Positions 42,967-52,368 of a stretch of DNA of 64,000 bases are shown one piece after another (within the stretch, counting starts at the first letter, position 1; each line of letters starts with the position of its first letter). The notes under the pieces are model-generated. The model worked only from the letters and a program-made list of their open reading frames with translations. It made no database searches and was not told where the DNA came from. The DNA lies in NCBI GenBank assembly GCA_003797895.1, contig RKQB01000004.1:62001-126000 (forward strand), read 5' to 3'. This DNA is from Cyclobacteriaceae bacterium YHN15. GTDB taxonomy: Bacteria; Bacteroidota; Bacteroidia; Cytophagales; Cyclobacteriaceae. Position numbers and translations under genes: made by a program.

Positions 42967-44010
42967 CTAATAGATTTTAGCTTTATTTAGGGCACTTTGA
43001 TACCTCCTCGCATTATTCAGGTGATCACTTAGATTGGTGGCAAAGGCATGATATCCTGAAAAATCATCTTTTGCACAGAAATAAAGGTATTGATGGTTTT
43101 CATAATTCAAGACCGCTTCAAGGGCTGAAATTTCCGGAAGGTTTATAGGGCCGGGAGGTAATCCAGTGTATTTATATGTATTATATGGGCTCTCAATTTC
43201 TTTATGTACATTCAGTACCCTTTTGATACCAAAATCCCCTACAGCAAAAACCAAGGTCGGATCAGCTTGAAGCGGCATATTGATTCTTAACCTGTTCATA
43301 TAAACTCCAGCCACTTTTGCTCTTTCATCAGCTTTTTGTGTCTCGGCTTGCACAATGGAAGCAAGAGTAGAGACTTCCTTTTGGTCCAAACCAATACTAC
43401 TTGCTTTTTCTTTGCGGGTTTCTGTCCAAAAATTTTCATACTCTCTATACATCCTGTCAAACAGGTTTTCCGCACTGGTATTCCACCAAAATTCATAGGT
43501 ATTCGGTATAAACATCGACATGATGGTTTCTTCCTCAAAGCCGAATTTTCTGATATAGACAGAATCCATTACCAGCAGCATGAAATGATCCTCGTTTATT
43601 TCAAGGTTTTTGGTAATTTTTTCAGCCAGATCTTCCTTCGTTCTGACATTGTTGAAAGTTACTTTCACAGGTGTTTGATTCCCTGACCGTAACAACCTGA
43701 CCAAGTTAAGGTTATTTGTTTTGACTGGAATTGTATATAATCCCGGTTTGACTGCTTCCTGATATTTTAATACTTTGGCCACAAAACTGAAAGTGATCAA
43801 ATCATTGATGATTTCATTCGAATACAGACTGTCCGAAACCTGTTGAAAAGTTGCATTACTTGGGATTTTCAACAAATAAGGTTCTTCTTTATCAACCAAA
43901 GCATTTGGACTAAAGAAAGCCTGATAAAAATAGAAGGAAAGGGAAGTCAGCAAAACCGAAAATGTAATGATGACAATGAGGTAGATTTTTGTTTTTTTGT
44001 CCTCGAACAT
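42967..44010 (-). CDS. mltG: Endolytic peptidoglycan transglycosylase MltG
   Basis: The protein has 347 residues from the ATG at 44010; a TTG at 44028 upstream is less likely. It has one N-terminal membrane helix (about 8-28, IYLIVIITFSVLLTSLSFYFY), a LysM-like subdomain (IPSNATFQQVSDSLYSNEII), and the YceG/MltG catalytic domain with the catalytic Glu in ASIVQAETQKADERAKVAGVYMNRL, followed by MPLQADPTLVFAVG, YNTYKYTGLPPGPI and YFCAKDDFSGYHAFATNLSDH. It cuts nascent glycan strands and sets their length at the inner membrane. It is divergent from the Nudix gene, 76 bases apart. Confidence 0.92.
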   Translation of the reverse strand: MFEDKKTKIYLIVIITFSVLLTSLSFYFYQAFFSPNALVDKEEPYLLKIPSNATFQQVSDSLYSNEIINDLITFSFVAKVLKYQEAVKPGLYTIPVKTNNLNLVRLLRSGNQTPVKVTFNNVRTKEDLAEKITKNLEINEDHFMLLVMDSVYIRKFGFEEETIMSMFIPNTYEFWWNTSAENLFDRMYREYENFWTETRKEKASSIGLDQKEVSTLASIVQAETQKADERAKVAGVYMNRLRINMPLQADPTLVFAVGDFGIKRVLNVHKEIESPYNTYKYTGLPPGPINLPEISALEAVLNYENHQYLYFCAKDDFSGYHAFATNLSDHLNNARRYQSALNKAKIY

Positions 44011-44086
44011 AATTTTTATCCTTGACAATAAGAATTACGGCAAAAATAGGGATTTTTGTTTAGCTGGCTAATTTTCTGTTAAATCT

Positions 44087-44500
44087 ATGGTAAAACAAAT
44101 CCAAGTAACATGCGCAATTATTTTGAAGGATGAAAAGGTGCTTTGTGCCCAAAGAAGTGAAATTATGTCCTTGCCATTAAAGTGGGAATTTCCAGGCGGG
44201 AAAATTGAAAAAAACGAAAGCCCTGCTGAATGTCTGAAAAGAGAAATAAAAGAAGAACTGAATCTTGAAATAGAAATCATTCAAACTTTTAAAAGTAATT
44301 TTCATAGCTATTCATCTGAAAAAGAAATTGAATTGATGCCTTTTTTATGTAAGTATTTGGGAGGGGATTTGATTTTGAAAGAACACCGAAATGTTGTATG
44401 GGAGGAGGTGAACAAGCTTGATTTACTGGATTGGGCCGAAGCTGACATTCCAATATTGCACTCATTTATGGAATGGTTTGACCTGAAAGGGATTAAATAA
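44087..44500 (+). CDS. Nudix hydrolase, MutT-like (8-oxo-dGTP diphosphatase)
   Basis: The protein has 137 residues. The Nudix box is intact: GGKIEKNESPAECLKREIKEELNL follows the G-x5-E-x7-RE-U-x-EE-x-G/N-U pattern. It begins VTCAIILKDEKVLCAQRS, typical of MutT enzymes that remove oxidised dGTP, and has WEFPGGK. Size and sequence fit the 8-oxo-dGTP diphosphatase group, though some relatives act on CTP pyrophosphates. It is divergent from mltG and followed by 246 gene-free bases before the next + strand gene. Confidence 0.9.
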   Translation: MVKQIQVTCAIILKDEKVLCAQRSEIMSLPLKWEFPGGKIEKNESPAECLKREIKEELNLEIEIIQTFKSNFHSYSSEKEIELMPFLCKYLGGDLILKEHRNVVWEEVNKLDLLDWAEADIPILHSFMEWFDLKGIK

Positions 44501-44746
44501 GAAAAAATTCTTAAAAAAACGCTGTTTGGATTATTGAACTATAATTCTGTTAATTGCTAAAAATCAGACCATTGATTTTTGATAAAAATTTAAACACTGT
44601 TTAATAATGGCTTAATTATTTTGACAAATGGATTGAGGCCATTAACTTCGGTTATAATTTGGGGCTCAAATTAGATTAAGGAGCTAGGGACAACAGAATA
44701 TTTATCAAAACTTTAAAGGGCTAACTGTTGCTCTCCAACGAAAATT

Positions 44747-45376
44747 ATGGCTGCAGAATTCATTAAAATCTATCCTGAAAACCCTGAGACAAGGAAAATC
44801 CAGCACATAGTGGATGTATTGCGCGATGGGGGGGTAATTATTTATCCAACAGATACAGTTTATGGTATGGGTTGTGACATCCATAACCAAAGAGCAGTAG
44901 AAAGAATTGCCCAAATCAAGGGAATTAAACCCAAAAAGCACAATTTTTCTTTTATCTGCTATGATCTCAGCAATATATCAGAATATACAAAGGCATTGAG
45001 TACTCCAGTTTTCAAAGTAATGAAGAAAGCGCTGCCGGGACCCTACACTTTTATTTTGGAGGCAAACAGTCAGGTTCCCAAAATCCTCAATAGCAATAAA
45101 AAGACAGTAGGGATCAGGGTTCCGGATCATTCAATTCCCAGATTACTGGTCAAGGAGCTTGGTTCTCCTATATTGACCACGTCCATTCATGATGAGGATG
45201 AGGTAATAGAATATAGTACTGACCCGGAACTCATATATGAAAAATACAGGGATTTGGTAGACATTGTAATAGATGGAGGGTATGGAAATAATGTTGCCTC
45301 AACAGTATTGGATTGCACGGGAAATGAAATCGAAATCATAAGGGAAGGGCTTGGATCAATTGATGATATCCTTTGA
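44747..45376 (+). CDS. L-threonylcarbamoyladenylate synthase (TsaC/Sua5 family)
   Basis: The protein has 209 residues and should make threonylcarbamoyl-AMP for the t6A modification of ANN-decoding tRNAs. The YrdC-like domain shows [70 protein letters not shown] and [13 protein letters not shown]. The NFSFICYDL block resembles the YciO branch of the family, which lacks the Sua5 C-terminal domain, so a YciO-type role is also possible. The upstream 246-base gap lies before the ATG at 44747; the WbqC-like gene follows after 36 bases. Confidence 0.87.
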   Translation: MAAEFIKIYPENPETRKIQHIVDVLRDGGVIIYPTDTVYGMGCDIHNQRAVERIAQIKGIKPKKHNFSFICYDLSNISEYTKALSTPVFKVMKKALPGPYTFILEANSQVPKILNSNKKTVGIRVPDHSIPRLLVKELGSPILTTSIHDEDEVIEYSTDPELIYEKYRDLVDIVIDGGYGNNVASTVLDCTGNEIEIIREGLGSIDDIL

Positions 45377-45412
45377 GAAAACTATTTATAGCCAATTTAC
45401 CAAATTTACTAG

Positions 45413-46030
45413 ATGGCAATAGTAACAGAATTATATTATCTTCCATCTCTGGAGTATTTCTCTGCGGTCTTGGGTCATGAGGAAATACAGTTGGACCCAA
45501 CAGAAAAATATCAAAAACAGACTTATAGGAACCGGACTAAAATCCTATTGGCCAATAAGATTGAAACCCTTTCTGTACCTGTTTTGGGAGGAAACAAAAG
45601 GTTAGCCTATAAGGATGTCAAAATTGATTATAGCCAAAAATGGAAAAATGTTCATTTAAGAGGAATTATATCTGCCTATGGAAAAGCCCCTTTTTTTGAA
45701 TACTTTTATCCTTATTTGGAAAAGGTTTATCAAAAGAATTTGACGCACTTATTTGAATTAAATTTTGAATTACTGACAGTTTGTCTTAGATTACTTCAAC
45801 TCAATGTCAGACTTACCGTATGTAGTGATATGACGCAAAATGAGCCAAAAGAAGATATTCGGGGTGTTTTGGACACGAAACAAAATTTTTCTGAAAGGAG
45901 ATTTTACCAACCTCAGCCCTATACCCAGCTTTTTGGCTTAGACTTTGCACCTAACCTTAGTGTGGTCGATCTGCTTTTTTGTGAAGGTACAGGTGCCAGG
46001 AATATACTTATGGCTTCTCAAAAAAAATGA
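45413..46030 (+). CDS. WbqC-like family protein
   Basis: The protein has 205 residues with the WbqC-like family pattern: LYYLPSLEYFSAVLGHEEIQLDPTEKYQKQTYRNRTKILLANKIETLSVPVLGG, then YSQKWKNVHLRGIISAYGKAPFFEYFYPYLEKVY (shown in parts). The family was named after a polysaccharide cluster gene, and members often lie with glycan or aminoacyl genes; catalytic chemistry is not known. It is a cytoplasmic protein, no signal peptide. It follows the TsaC-like gene by 36 bases, and precedes clpC by 85 bases with a weak hairpin between. Confidence 0.82.
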   Translation: MAIVTELYYLPSLEYFSAVLGHEEIQLDPTEKYQKQTYRNRTKILLANKIETLSVPVLGGNKRLAYKDVKIDYSQKWKNVHLRGIISAYGKAPFFEYFYPYLEKVYQKNLTHLFELNFELLTVCLRLLQLNVRLTVCSDMTQNEPKEDIRGVLDTKQNFSERRFYQPQPYTQLFGLDFAPNLSVVDLLFCEGTGARNILMASQKK

Positions 46031-46034
46031 TTGA

Positions 46035-46060
46035 ACAATCATTAAAAGGATTGTGTTTTT
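46035..46060 (+). terminator. Weak terminator-like hairpin before clpC
   Basis: ACAATC (46035-46040) pairs with GATTGT (46049-46054) around an 8-base loop and is followed by G and five T. The stem is only 6 bp and A/T-rich, so termination would be partial at best. Confidence 0.35.
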
Positions 46061-46115
46061 AAAACAAATTCGGTAACATTAGTACAGATTTCAAATAAAT
46101 TCAGAAAGGAAATAA

Positions 46116-48650
46116 ATGGAAGCAAAATTTTCAAACAGAGTTAAAGAGGTGATTTCCCTCAGCCGAGAAGAAGCTTTAAGGTTGGGACATGATTACATTG
46201 GTACGGAGCACCTCTTGTTGGGAATGATTCGCGAGGGGGAAGGAGTGGCTGTTTCCATACTTAAGAAACTTGGAGTTCCATTGGAAGAACTGAGAAATTC
46301 AATTGAAAGAGCGGTTAAAGGTACGGCTAATCACAATGTTAAAAACCTTGCCAATATTCCATTGACCAGGCAATCAGAAAAGGTGCTTAAGATCACTTAT
46401 CTGGAAGCCAAAATTTTTAAAAGTCAATTGATAGGGACTGAGCATTTGTTGCTATCTATTCTTAGAGATGAGGATAACATTGCTACGCAAATACTTAATA
46501 AATTTGACACCAATTATGATTCTGTAAAAGAGATGTTGGAATTCCAAACAGATACTGGACCAAGATCCAAAGCCGAGGCCGATGATCCGGATGAAGATGG
46601 TTCCAAACTTTTCGGATCATCCTCTGGGAGCGGTTCTTCAGGAAGCCCATCAAAGAGTACAGGTGAAAAATCAAGAACGCCTGTGCTGGATAATTTCGGA
46701 AGGGATTTGACCAAAATGGCAGAGGAAGACAAATTGGATCCGATTATTGGTAGAGAAAAGGAAATTGAGCGTGTAGCACAAATTCTATCCAGAAGGAAGA
46801 AAAACAATCCCATTTTGATCGGAGAACCCGGAGTAGGTAAAACTGCCATTGCAGAGGGTTTGGCCTTAAGGATTGTGCAGAAAAAAGTTTCCAGGGTATT
46901 ATTCAACAAAAGGGTAGTCACTTTAGACTTGGCCTCATTAGTTGCCGGTACCAAATACAGAGGTCAGTTTGAGGAGAGGATGAAAGCGGTGATGAATGAA
47001 CTTGAAAAATCTCCCAATGTGATTTTGTTTATTGATGAGCTTCATACTATAGTTGGGGCCGGCGGTGCAAGTGGGTCCTTGGATGCCTCCAATATGTTTA
47101 AACCGGCATTGGCAAGAGGTGAAATCCAATGTATTGGTGCAACAACTTTGGATGAATACAGACAGTACATCGAAAAAGATGGTGCTCTCGCGCGGAGATT
47201 CCAAATGGTCATGGTGGATGCTACCACGCCAGAAGAGACAATTCAGATTCTGAATAACATCAAAGATAAGTATGAAGATCATCACAATGTGATTTATACA
47301 CCTGAAGCGATTGAGGCTTGTGTTAAGCTGTCTGACAGGTACATCTCAGATCGTTTTCTCCCGGATAAAGCAATAGATATTTTGGATGAAGCAGGAGCAA
47401 GAGTTCATATCAATAATATTCATGTTCCCGAGGAGATCCTCAAACTTGAAGATGAAGTAGAAAAGATTAAGGTTGAAAAAAACAGGGTAGTTAAAAGTCA
47501 GAAGTATGAGGAGGCTGCCCAGTTGAGAGATAAAGAGAAAAAGTTGCTGGAACAATTGGAATCTGCTAAAGTGAAATGGGAAGAGGAGAGCAAGACCAAG
47601 CGTTATATGGTTGAAGAGGATAATGTAGCCGAAGTTATTGCCATGATGACCGGTATTCCTGCCAAAAGGATTGCTCAAAATGAAGGAGCTAAACTCCTGA
47701 ACATGAAAGAGGAATTAGCCGCGAAGGTCATAGGTCAGGAAGAAGCGATCAAAAAGCTTACCAAAGCCATACAAAGAACAAGAGTAGGCTTAAAAGATCC
47801 TAAAAAACCCATTGGTTCATTTATCTTCTTAGGGCCGACAGGTGTTGGTAAAACAGAGTTGGCTAAAATGTTGGCAACTTACCTATTTGCTAAGGAAGAT
47901 GCGCTTATCAGAATTGACATGTCAGAATACATGGAGAAATTCAGTGTATCAAGATTGGTGGGAGCTCCTCCAGGATATGTAGGGTATGAAGAAGGAGGGC
48001 AACTTACCGAAAAAGTCAGAAGAAAGCCATATTCAGTAGTTTTGTTGGATGAAATTGAAAAAGCACATCCAGATGTATTCAACATCCTTTTACAGGTTTT
48101 GGATGATGGAATCCTTACCGATGGTTTAGGAAGAAGGGTCGATTTCAGGAACACGATTATTATCATGACTTCCAATATTGGTGTGAGAGATCTGAAAGAC
48201 TTCGGTGCAGGAATTGGATTCTCACCAAAAGCAAAGCAACAAAGCATGGATGAAGTGATGAAATCAACTATTCAAAGTGCCTTGAAAAAAGCTTTCAGTC
48301 CTGAATTTCTAAATAGATTGGATGATGTGGTTGTGTTTAATTCTCTTGATAAAGATCATATCCACAAAATCATCGATATCAGTCTTGGAAAACTGTTCAG
48401 TAGAATAACCGATCTAGGCTATAGGATCAAATTGACTGATAAGGCCAAAGATTTTCTTGCAGAGAAAGGATATGACCAACAATATGGTGCAAGACCTTTG
48501 AACAGGGCCATACAAAAATACCTGGAAGATGCCTTGGCGGAAGAGATCCTCAAGGGTGAATTATCGGAAGGTGACATCATCTTGGCTGATTATTCCGGTG
48601 AAGGAGATGAATTGACCATAACAGTAGATAAAAAAGAAAAAGCCGAGTAA
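46116..48650 (+). CDS. clpC: ATP-dependent Clp protease ATPase subunit ClpC
   Basis: The protein has 844 residues. It has an N-terminal double Clp_N repeat (about 1-145, with the mirrored [16 protein letters not shown] and [16 protein letters not shown]), a first AAA+ module with Walker [10 protein letters not shown] (about 236), a UVR motif coil ([20 protein letters not shown]), and a second AAA+ module with Walker [10 protein letters not shown] (about 572) and the ClpP-facing C-terminal domain. ClpC unfolds proteins and feeds them to ClpP. The UVR motif and the N-terminal repeats set it apart from ClpB. It is transcribed alone, ending at a clear terminator. Confidence 0.96.
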   Translation: MEAKFSNRVKEVISLSREEALRLGHDYIGTEHLLLGMIREGEGVAVSILKKLGVPLEELRNSIERAVKGTANHNVKNLANIPLTRQSEKVLKITYLEAKIFKSQLIGTEHLLLSILRDEDNIATQILNKFDTNYDSVKEMLEFQTDTGPRSKAEADDPDEDGSKLFGSSSGSGSSGSPSKSTGEKSRTPVLDNFGRDLTKMAEEDKLDPIIGREKEIERVAQILSRRKKNNPILIGEPGVGKTAIAEGLALRIVQKKVSRVLFNKRVVTLDLASLVAGTKYRGQFEERMKAVMNELEKSPNVILFIDELHTIVGAGGASGSLDASNMFKPALARGEIQCIGATTLDEYRQYIEKDGALARRFQMVMVDATTPEETIQILNNIKDKYEDHHNVIYTPEAIEACVKLSDRYISDRFLPDKAIDILDEAGARVHINNIHVPEEILKLEDEVEKIKVEKNRVVKSQKYEEAAQLRDKEKKLLEQLESAKVKWEEESKTKRYMVEEDNVAEVIAMMTGIPAKRIAQNEGAKLLNMKEELAAKVIGQEEAIKKLTKAIQRTRVGLKDPKKPIGSFIFLGPTGVGKTELAKMLATYLFAKEDALIRIDMSEYMEKFSVSRLVGAPPGYVGYEEGGQLTEKVRRKPYSVVLLDEIEKAHPDVFNILLQVLDDGILTDGLGRRVDFRNTIIIMTSNIGVRDLKDFGAGIGFSPKAKQQSMDEVMKSTIQSALKKAFSPEFLNRLDDVVVFNSLDKDHIHKIIDISLGKLFSRITDLGYRIKLTDKAKDFLAEKGYDQQYGARPLNRAIQKYLEDALAEEILKGELSEGDIILADYSGEGDELTITVDKKEKAE

Positions 48651-48677
48651 AGTTGTGTATCACCTGAAAAATAGAAG

Positions 48678-48710
48678 AAGCTGTCCTATGATTTGGACAG
48701 CTTTTTTTTT
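48678..48710 (+). terminator. Rho-independent terminator of clpC
   Basis: AAGCTGTCC (48678-48686) pairs with GGACAGCTT (48695-48703) around an 8-base loop, followed by a run of T to 48710. It lies 27 bases after the clpC stop. Confidence 0.9.
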
Positions 48711-48768
48711 TAACAATACTTAACTAAAAGTTTGAAATTAGGGATTATTTTTTGCTTAATATCTTGAC

Positions 48769-49683
48769 ATGAACACTATGACTACTTATTTCTTCAAGGT
48801 TGTATTTATTCTTTTTACTATTCCCTTGCTGATATCTGAAAAGATCCCCCAGGCAAAAATTCTTCCTTTGGTGCCTGATTACCAAGACTCTTTGTTTTCA
48901 AGTCCAAAAGCAGTGGGAAAATTACAAAAGAAGGAAATTGATGAGGCAAGTGGCCTTGTATTCTCCAGAACTCATAAAGGTATCCTATACACTCATAATG
49001 ATAGTGGAGGGAATCCCTATGTTTACATCCTTGACAGCTTAGGAGAGGACAGAGGTAAGATCATACTGTCAGGTGTTAATAACAGGGATTGGGAAGACAT
49101 CGCTATTGGGCCTGGGCCTGACCCAAAACTCAATTACATATATGTGGGAGAAATTGGAGATAACAATGCCGTACACCGACAAATTAAAATATTCCGTTTT
49201 CCTGAACCAAAGGATCTGAAAAAAGAAACCGTTGTCAAACCGGAAATTTTGACACTGATATATCCTGATGGGCCAAAAGATGCTGAAACCTTAATGGTTG
49301 ACCCTGTTTCACATGACATCTTTATATTATCAAAAAGGGATAGCTTGAATATACTGTATAGAGCCCCCCAATCTGCATTTGAATCCAAGAAATTCGAATT
49401 GGAAAAAATCATGGAGTTACCTTTCACCATGTCAGTGGCGGGGGACATTTCTTCTGACGGTTCCCAAATTTTGGTAAAGAATTACTTCACAGTATTTTAC
49501 TGGAAGAGACATAAGAATGAAAGTATTGCTGAGGCAATGTCCAGGAAAGCTCAAATTTTACCCTATAAACCAGAGCCACAGGGAGAAGCTATAGCTTTTC
49601 ACCCCTCGGGAAAAACTTATTATACCATTAGTGAAAAAAGATTCAATATTGACCCGGTTCTCTATCGGTATGATAAAAAATAA
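48769..49683 (+). CDS. Secreted beta-propeller-like protein, unknown function
   Basis: The protein has 304 residues with an N-terminal hydrophobic signal (YFFKVVFILFTIPLLIS). The mature part shows repeated beta-rich stretches of propeller type (SGLVFSRTHKGILYTHNDSGG, NYIYVGEIGDNN, HDIFILSKRDSLN, GDISSDGSQILVKN, GEAIAFHPSGKTYYTISEK). No catalytic motif stands out. It resembles WD40/SMP-30-like secreted proteins in general form, but I do not recognise a family. It is 27 bases upstream of ctlX, so co-transcription is possible. A weak TTTG...TAATATCTTG promoter-like pair lies at 48731-48766. Confidence 0.7.
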   Translation: MNTMTTYFFKVVFILFTIPLLISEKIPQAKILPLVPDYQDSLFSSPKAVGKLQKKEIDEASGLVFSRTHKGILYTHNDSGGNPYVYILDSLGEDRGKIILSGVNNRDWEDIAIGPGPDPKLNYIYVGEIGDNNAVHRQIKIFRFPEPKDLKKETVVKPEILTLIYPDGPKDAETLMVDPVSHDIFILSKRDSLNILYRAPQSAFESKKFELEKIMELPFTMSVAGDISSDGSQILVKNYFTVFYWKRHKNESIAEAMSRKAQILPYKPEPQGEAIAFHPSGKTYYTISEKRFNIDPVLYRYDKK

Positions 49684-49710
49684 CTAATTTGCTGTAGAAA
49701 TTAATTTTCC

Positions 49711-50646
49711 ATGATCCAGCAAACTACCGCTACAATTTTAATGGTTCGCCCTGCCAATTTTGGATTCAATCCTGAGACAGCAACCAATAATTTTTACCAA
49801 AAAAAGGATGAGAGGAATCCTTCTGAAATCAACAAGCTGGCACAAATGGAATTTGACCAATTTGTTGGCTTATTATTAGAGAAAGGGATCAATGTACTTG
49901 TGGTCGAGGATACCGATGAACCAAAAAAAACAGATGCTATTTTTCCAAATAACTGGTTTAGTACCCACCATGATGGCAAACTTGTCCTTTATCCGATGTT
50001 TTCGTCAAACAGGAGATTGGAACGGAGAAAGGATCTTATTGAACTGTTGATGAAAAAGGGGTTTCGGATTACCGAAATTGTTGACCTTACTTTTTTTGAG
50101 AAAGACGGGCAATTTTTGGAAGGGACAGGTAGCCTTATCCTGGACAGGGTCAACAAAATTGCCTACGCTTGCCGTTCGTTAAGAACACACACCGTCCCAT
50201 TGAATTACTTTGGAAGAATAATGGGCTACGAATTAGTGGATTTTGAAGCAAGCCAACTAGTGGATAATATTGTTTCACCCATTTACCATACCAACGTCAT
50301 GATGCATGTAGGAAGTGAGATAGCAGTGGTTTGTCTGGACAGTATACCCATGGCTTCAGAAAAGCTCAAGGTGCAGGAATACCTTGAAAAGACCGGGAAA
50401 AAAATGATTCCTATTACCACAAAGCAGAAGTTTAATTTTGCAGGAAACATGTTGGAAGTGAAAAATAAGGATGGAGCTAAATTTACCGTAATGTCAGATG
50501 CTGCATTCCAATCCTTGGGGGAGGTCCAAATCAACAGCATTAAAAGATTTACAGAAATTATCGTACCCAAAATCCCGGTCATAGAAAAAATAGGAGGCGG
50601 AAGTGCCAGGTGCATGATGGCTGAAATTTTTCTTCCATCAGTGTAA
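49711..50646 (+). CDS. ctlX: Citrulline utilization hydrolase CtlX-like (guanidino-modifying fold)
   Basis: The protein has 311 residues of the amidinotransferase/arginine-deiminase fold, related to dimethylarginine hydrolases. Visible motifs are MVRPANFGFNPET, DAIFPNNWFSTHHDGKLVLYPMFSSNRRLERR (in parts), GTGSLILDR, the His in NVMMHVG, and the C-terminal nucleophile Cys 301 in GGGSARCMMAEI. Relatives annotated as CtlX act on citrulline in organisms using arginine, so with arcA at 6.8 kb a two-step route arginine to citrulline to further products is a reasonable but unproven guess. It overlaps the SulP gene end by 9 bases in convergent orientation. Confidence 0.82.
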   Translation: MIQQTTATILMVRPANFGFNPETATNNFYQKKDERNPSEINKLAQMEFDQFVGLLLEKGINVLVVEDTDEPKKTDAIFPNNWFSTHHDGKLVLYPMFSSNRRLERRKDLIELLMKKGFRITEIVDLTFFEKDGQFLEGTGSLILDRVNKIAYACRSLRTHTVPLNYFGRIMGYELVDFEASQLVDNIVSPIYHTNVMMHVGSEIAVVCLDSIPMASEKLKVQEYLEKTGKKMIPITTKQKFNFAGNMLEVKNKDGAKFTVMSDAAFQSLGEVQINSIKRFTEIIVPKIPVIEKIGGGSARCMMAEIFLPSV

Positions 50647-52200
50647 ACTGCTGGTTTTGATGGATCTTATTTTAATGGTATCCACCTCAATATCTCTACT
50701 TGGAGCGTTCGTTTTAAAATTTTCGATTACTTCCAAAACATCATAATCAATTACCTTGGATTTAGATCCGTCTATGATGACATGCTTTCCATCCGGTATT
50801 TCTTCCAGTGTTTTTATCAAAGCCCCTTTATTTAGAAAGCTGACTTCCTCTGATAGGGTAATTTTTATAGTATCACCTTTTTCTTTAAAGCCTTGCTCTA
50901 AAAGGTGAGAATTTTGCAAATTTCTAAGCAGGATATAAACAATAGCCACTCCCATACCTAGGCCAATTCCAATGAGAAGATCAAATACCACAATTCCTAT
51001 TATGGTAATCAAAAAAGGTAAAAATTGATCCCAGCCCAACTTGGCCTGGGTTTTAAAAAGAGAAATTTTGGTCAGCTTATATCCAACCTGTAAAAGAATG
51101 GCTGCCAGACAAGCCAAAGGAATTAAATTTAAAATCCCTGGAATGAGCATTACAGTTCCAAAAAGTAGGACCCCATGGAAAATGGCTGAAAATTTTGTCC
51201 TGGCACCTGCCCCTACATTTGCAGAACTTCTTACAATTACTGCTGTTACCGGTAGACCTCCGATTAGACCATTGGCCATATTACCTATTCCCTGTGCAAG
51301 TAATTCTTTATTTGGCGGGGAAACCCTTTTTAAAGTATCAATTTTATCAGCCGCCTCCAAGCTTAAAAGGGTTTCCAAACTTGCAATTATTCCGATAGTA
51401 AATGCCGCCAACCATAAATCACTGTTTCCGATTTGGGAAAAATCAGGAAATGTAAACAGATTGATAAAGCCCTCAAAGGAACTGACCTGGGGAAGCACCA
51501 CTTTATCTTCCACATCCAGGTATAATTTCGGAATAAAAAACTTGAAGAATTTGTTGATACCCACACCTAAAACCACCACAATCAAAGGAGCGGGAATGGT
51601 TTTCAAAATTCTATTTTTTCTAATAAAAGACTTATCCCAAAGAATTAATATAAAAATGGAAACAGCTGTTATAATTATAGCTCCAAAATCAAATTCTCTG
51701 GAAAGATTTCTAAGGTCTAAGACAGCCCCAAGATCATTCACAAAAGGGATGTATTGGGCCAAGTCCTGGGTTTCATTTACGCCAAAAGCATAAGGTATCT
51801 GTTTAATGATAAGGATAATACCTATGCCCGCTAACATCCCTTTGATTACAGAGGTAGGAAAATAATACCCAATTACTCCGGCTTTAAGTATTCCGAGGAT
51901 TATCTGGAGGGCACCTGCTAATACAACTGCAGAAAGAAATATTTCAAAAGAGCCAAGTTCATCAATAGCATTTAAGACAATAACTGTAAGACCTGCAGCA
52001 GGTCCTGATACAGAAGTGTGTGATCCGGAAAGTGCACCAACTACAATTCCACCGACAATGCCTGCAATAATACCGGAAAAAAGAGGGGCTCCTGAAGCTA
52101 AAGCTATCCCTAAGCAAAGAGGTAAGGCAACTAAAAACACTACCAAACCTGCAGGCAAGTCATAACTTAGATAAGAGAAAGCAGATTTTTTTTGACTCAT
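50638..52200 (-). CDS. SulP family inorganic anion transporter
   Basis: The protein has 520 residues: a membrane part with the SulP signature (YDLPAGLVVFLVALPLCLGIALASGAPLFSG in the first helices, VSGPAAGLTVIVL) and about 11-13 helices, then a short C-terminal STAS-type domain (about 430-520, LNKGALIKTLEEIPDGKHVIIDGSKSKVIDYDVLEVIENF in parts). SulP proteins carry sulfate, bicarbonate or other anions; in marine bacteria several are bicarbonate carriers. Which anion is moved here cannot be told. It shares 9 bases with ctlX at the convergent end and lies downstream of purB on the same strand, 168 bases away. Confidence 0.9.
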   Translation of the reverse strand: MSQKKSAFSYLSYDLPAGLVVFLVALPLCLGIALASGAPLFSGIIAGIVGGIVVGALSGSHTSVSGPAAGLTVIVLNAIDELGSFEIFLSAVVLAGALQIILGILKAGVIGYYFPTSVIKGMLAGIGIILIIKQIPYAFGVNETQDLAQYIPFVNDLGAVLDLRNLSREFDFGAIIITAVSIFILILWDKSFIRKNRILKTIPAPLIVVVLGVGINKFFKFFIPKLYLDVEDKVVLPQVSSFEGFINLFTFPDFSQIGNSDLWLAAFTIGIIASLETLLSLEAADKIDTLKRVSPPNKELLAQGIGNMANGLIGGLPVTAVIVRSSANVGAGARTKFSAIFHGVLLFGTVMLIPGILNLIPLACLAAILLQVGYKLTKISLFKTQAKLGWDQFLPFLITIIGIVVFDLLIGIGLGMGVAIVYILLRNLQNSHLLEQGFKEKGDTIKITLSEEVSFLNKGALIKTLEEIPDGKHVIIDGSKSKVIDYDVLEVIENFKTNAPSRDIEVDTIKIRSIKTSSLH

Positions 52201-52368
52201 AAGTGATTTTTGCTGGGTTGAGTTGGTTGCAGGATGGAGTCCTACAGTTTGATTGGGTTAAAAATATGATTTTTGTTGAAATTTGAATGTTCCTTTTAAA
52301 TAATAAATAATGAAAACACCGCAAGGAGATATTTCAACTACTCGGAATTTGCTTAATTATTCATTGAT

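Noticed and set aside
51041..51793. A 250-codon plus-strand frame inside the SulP gene
   Set aside because: It runs antisense to a clear transporter with conserved SulP motifs; no motif is seen in the shadow frame.
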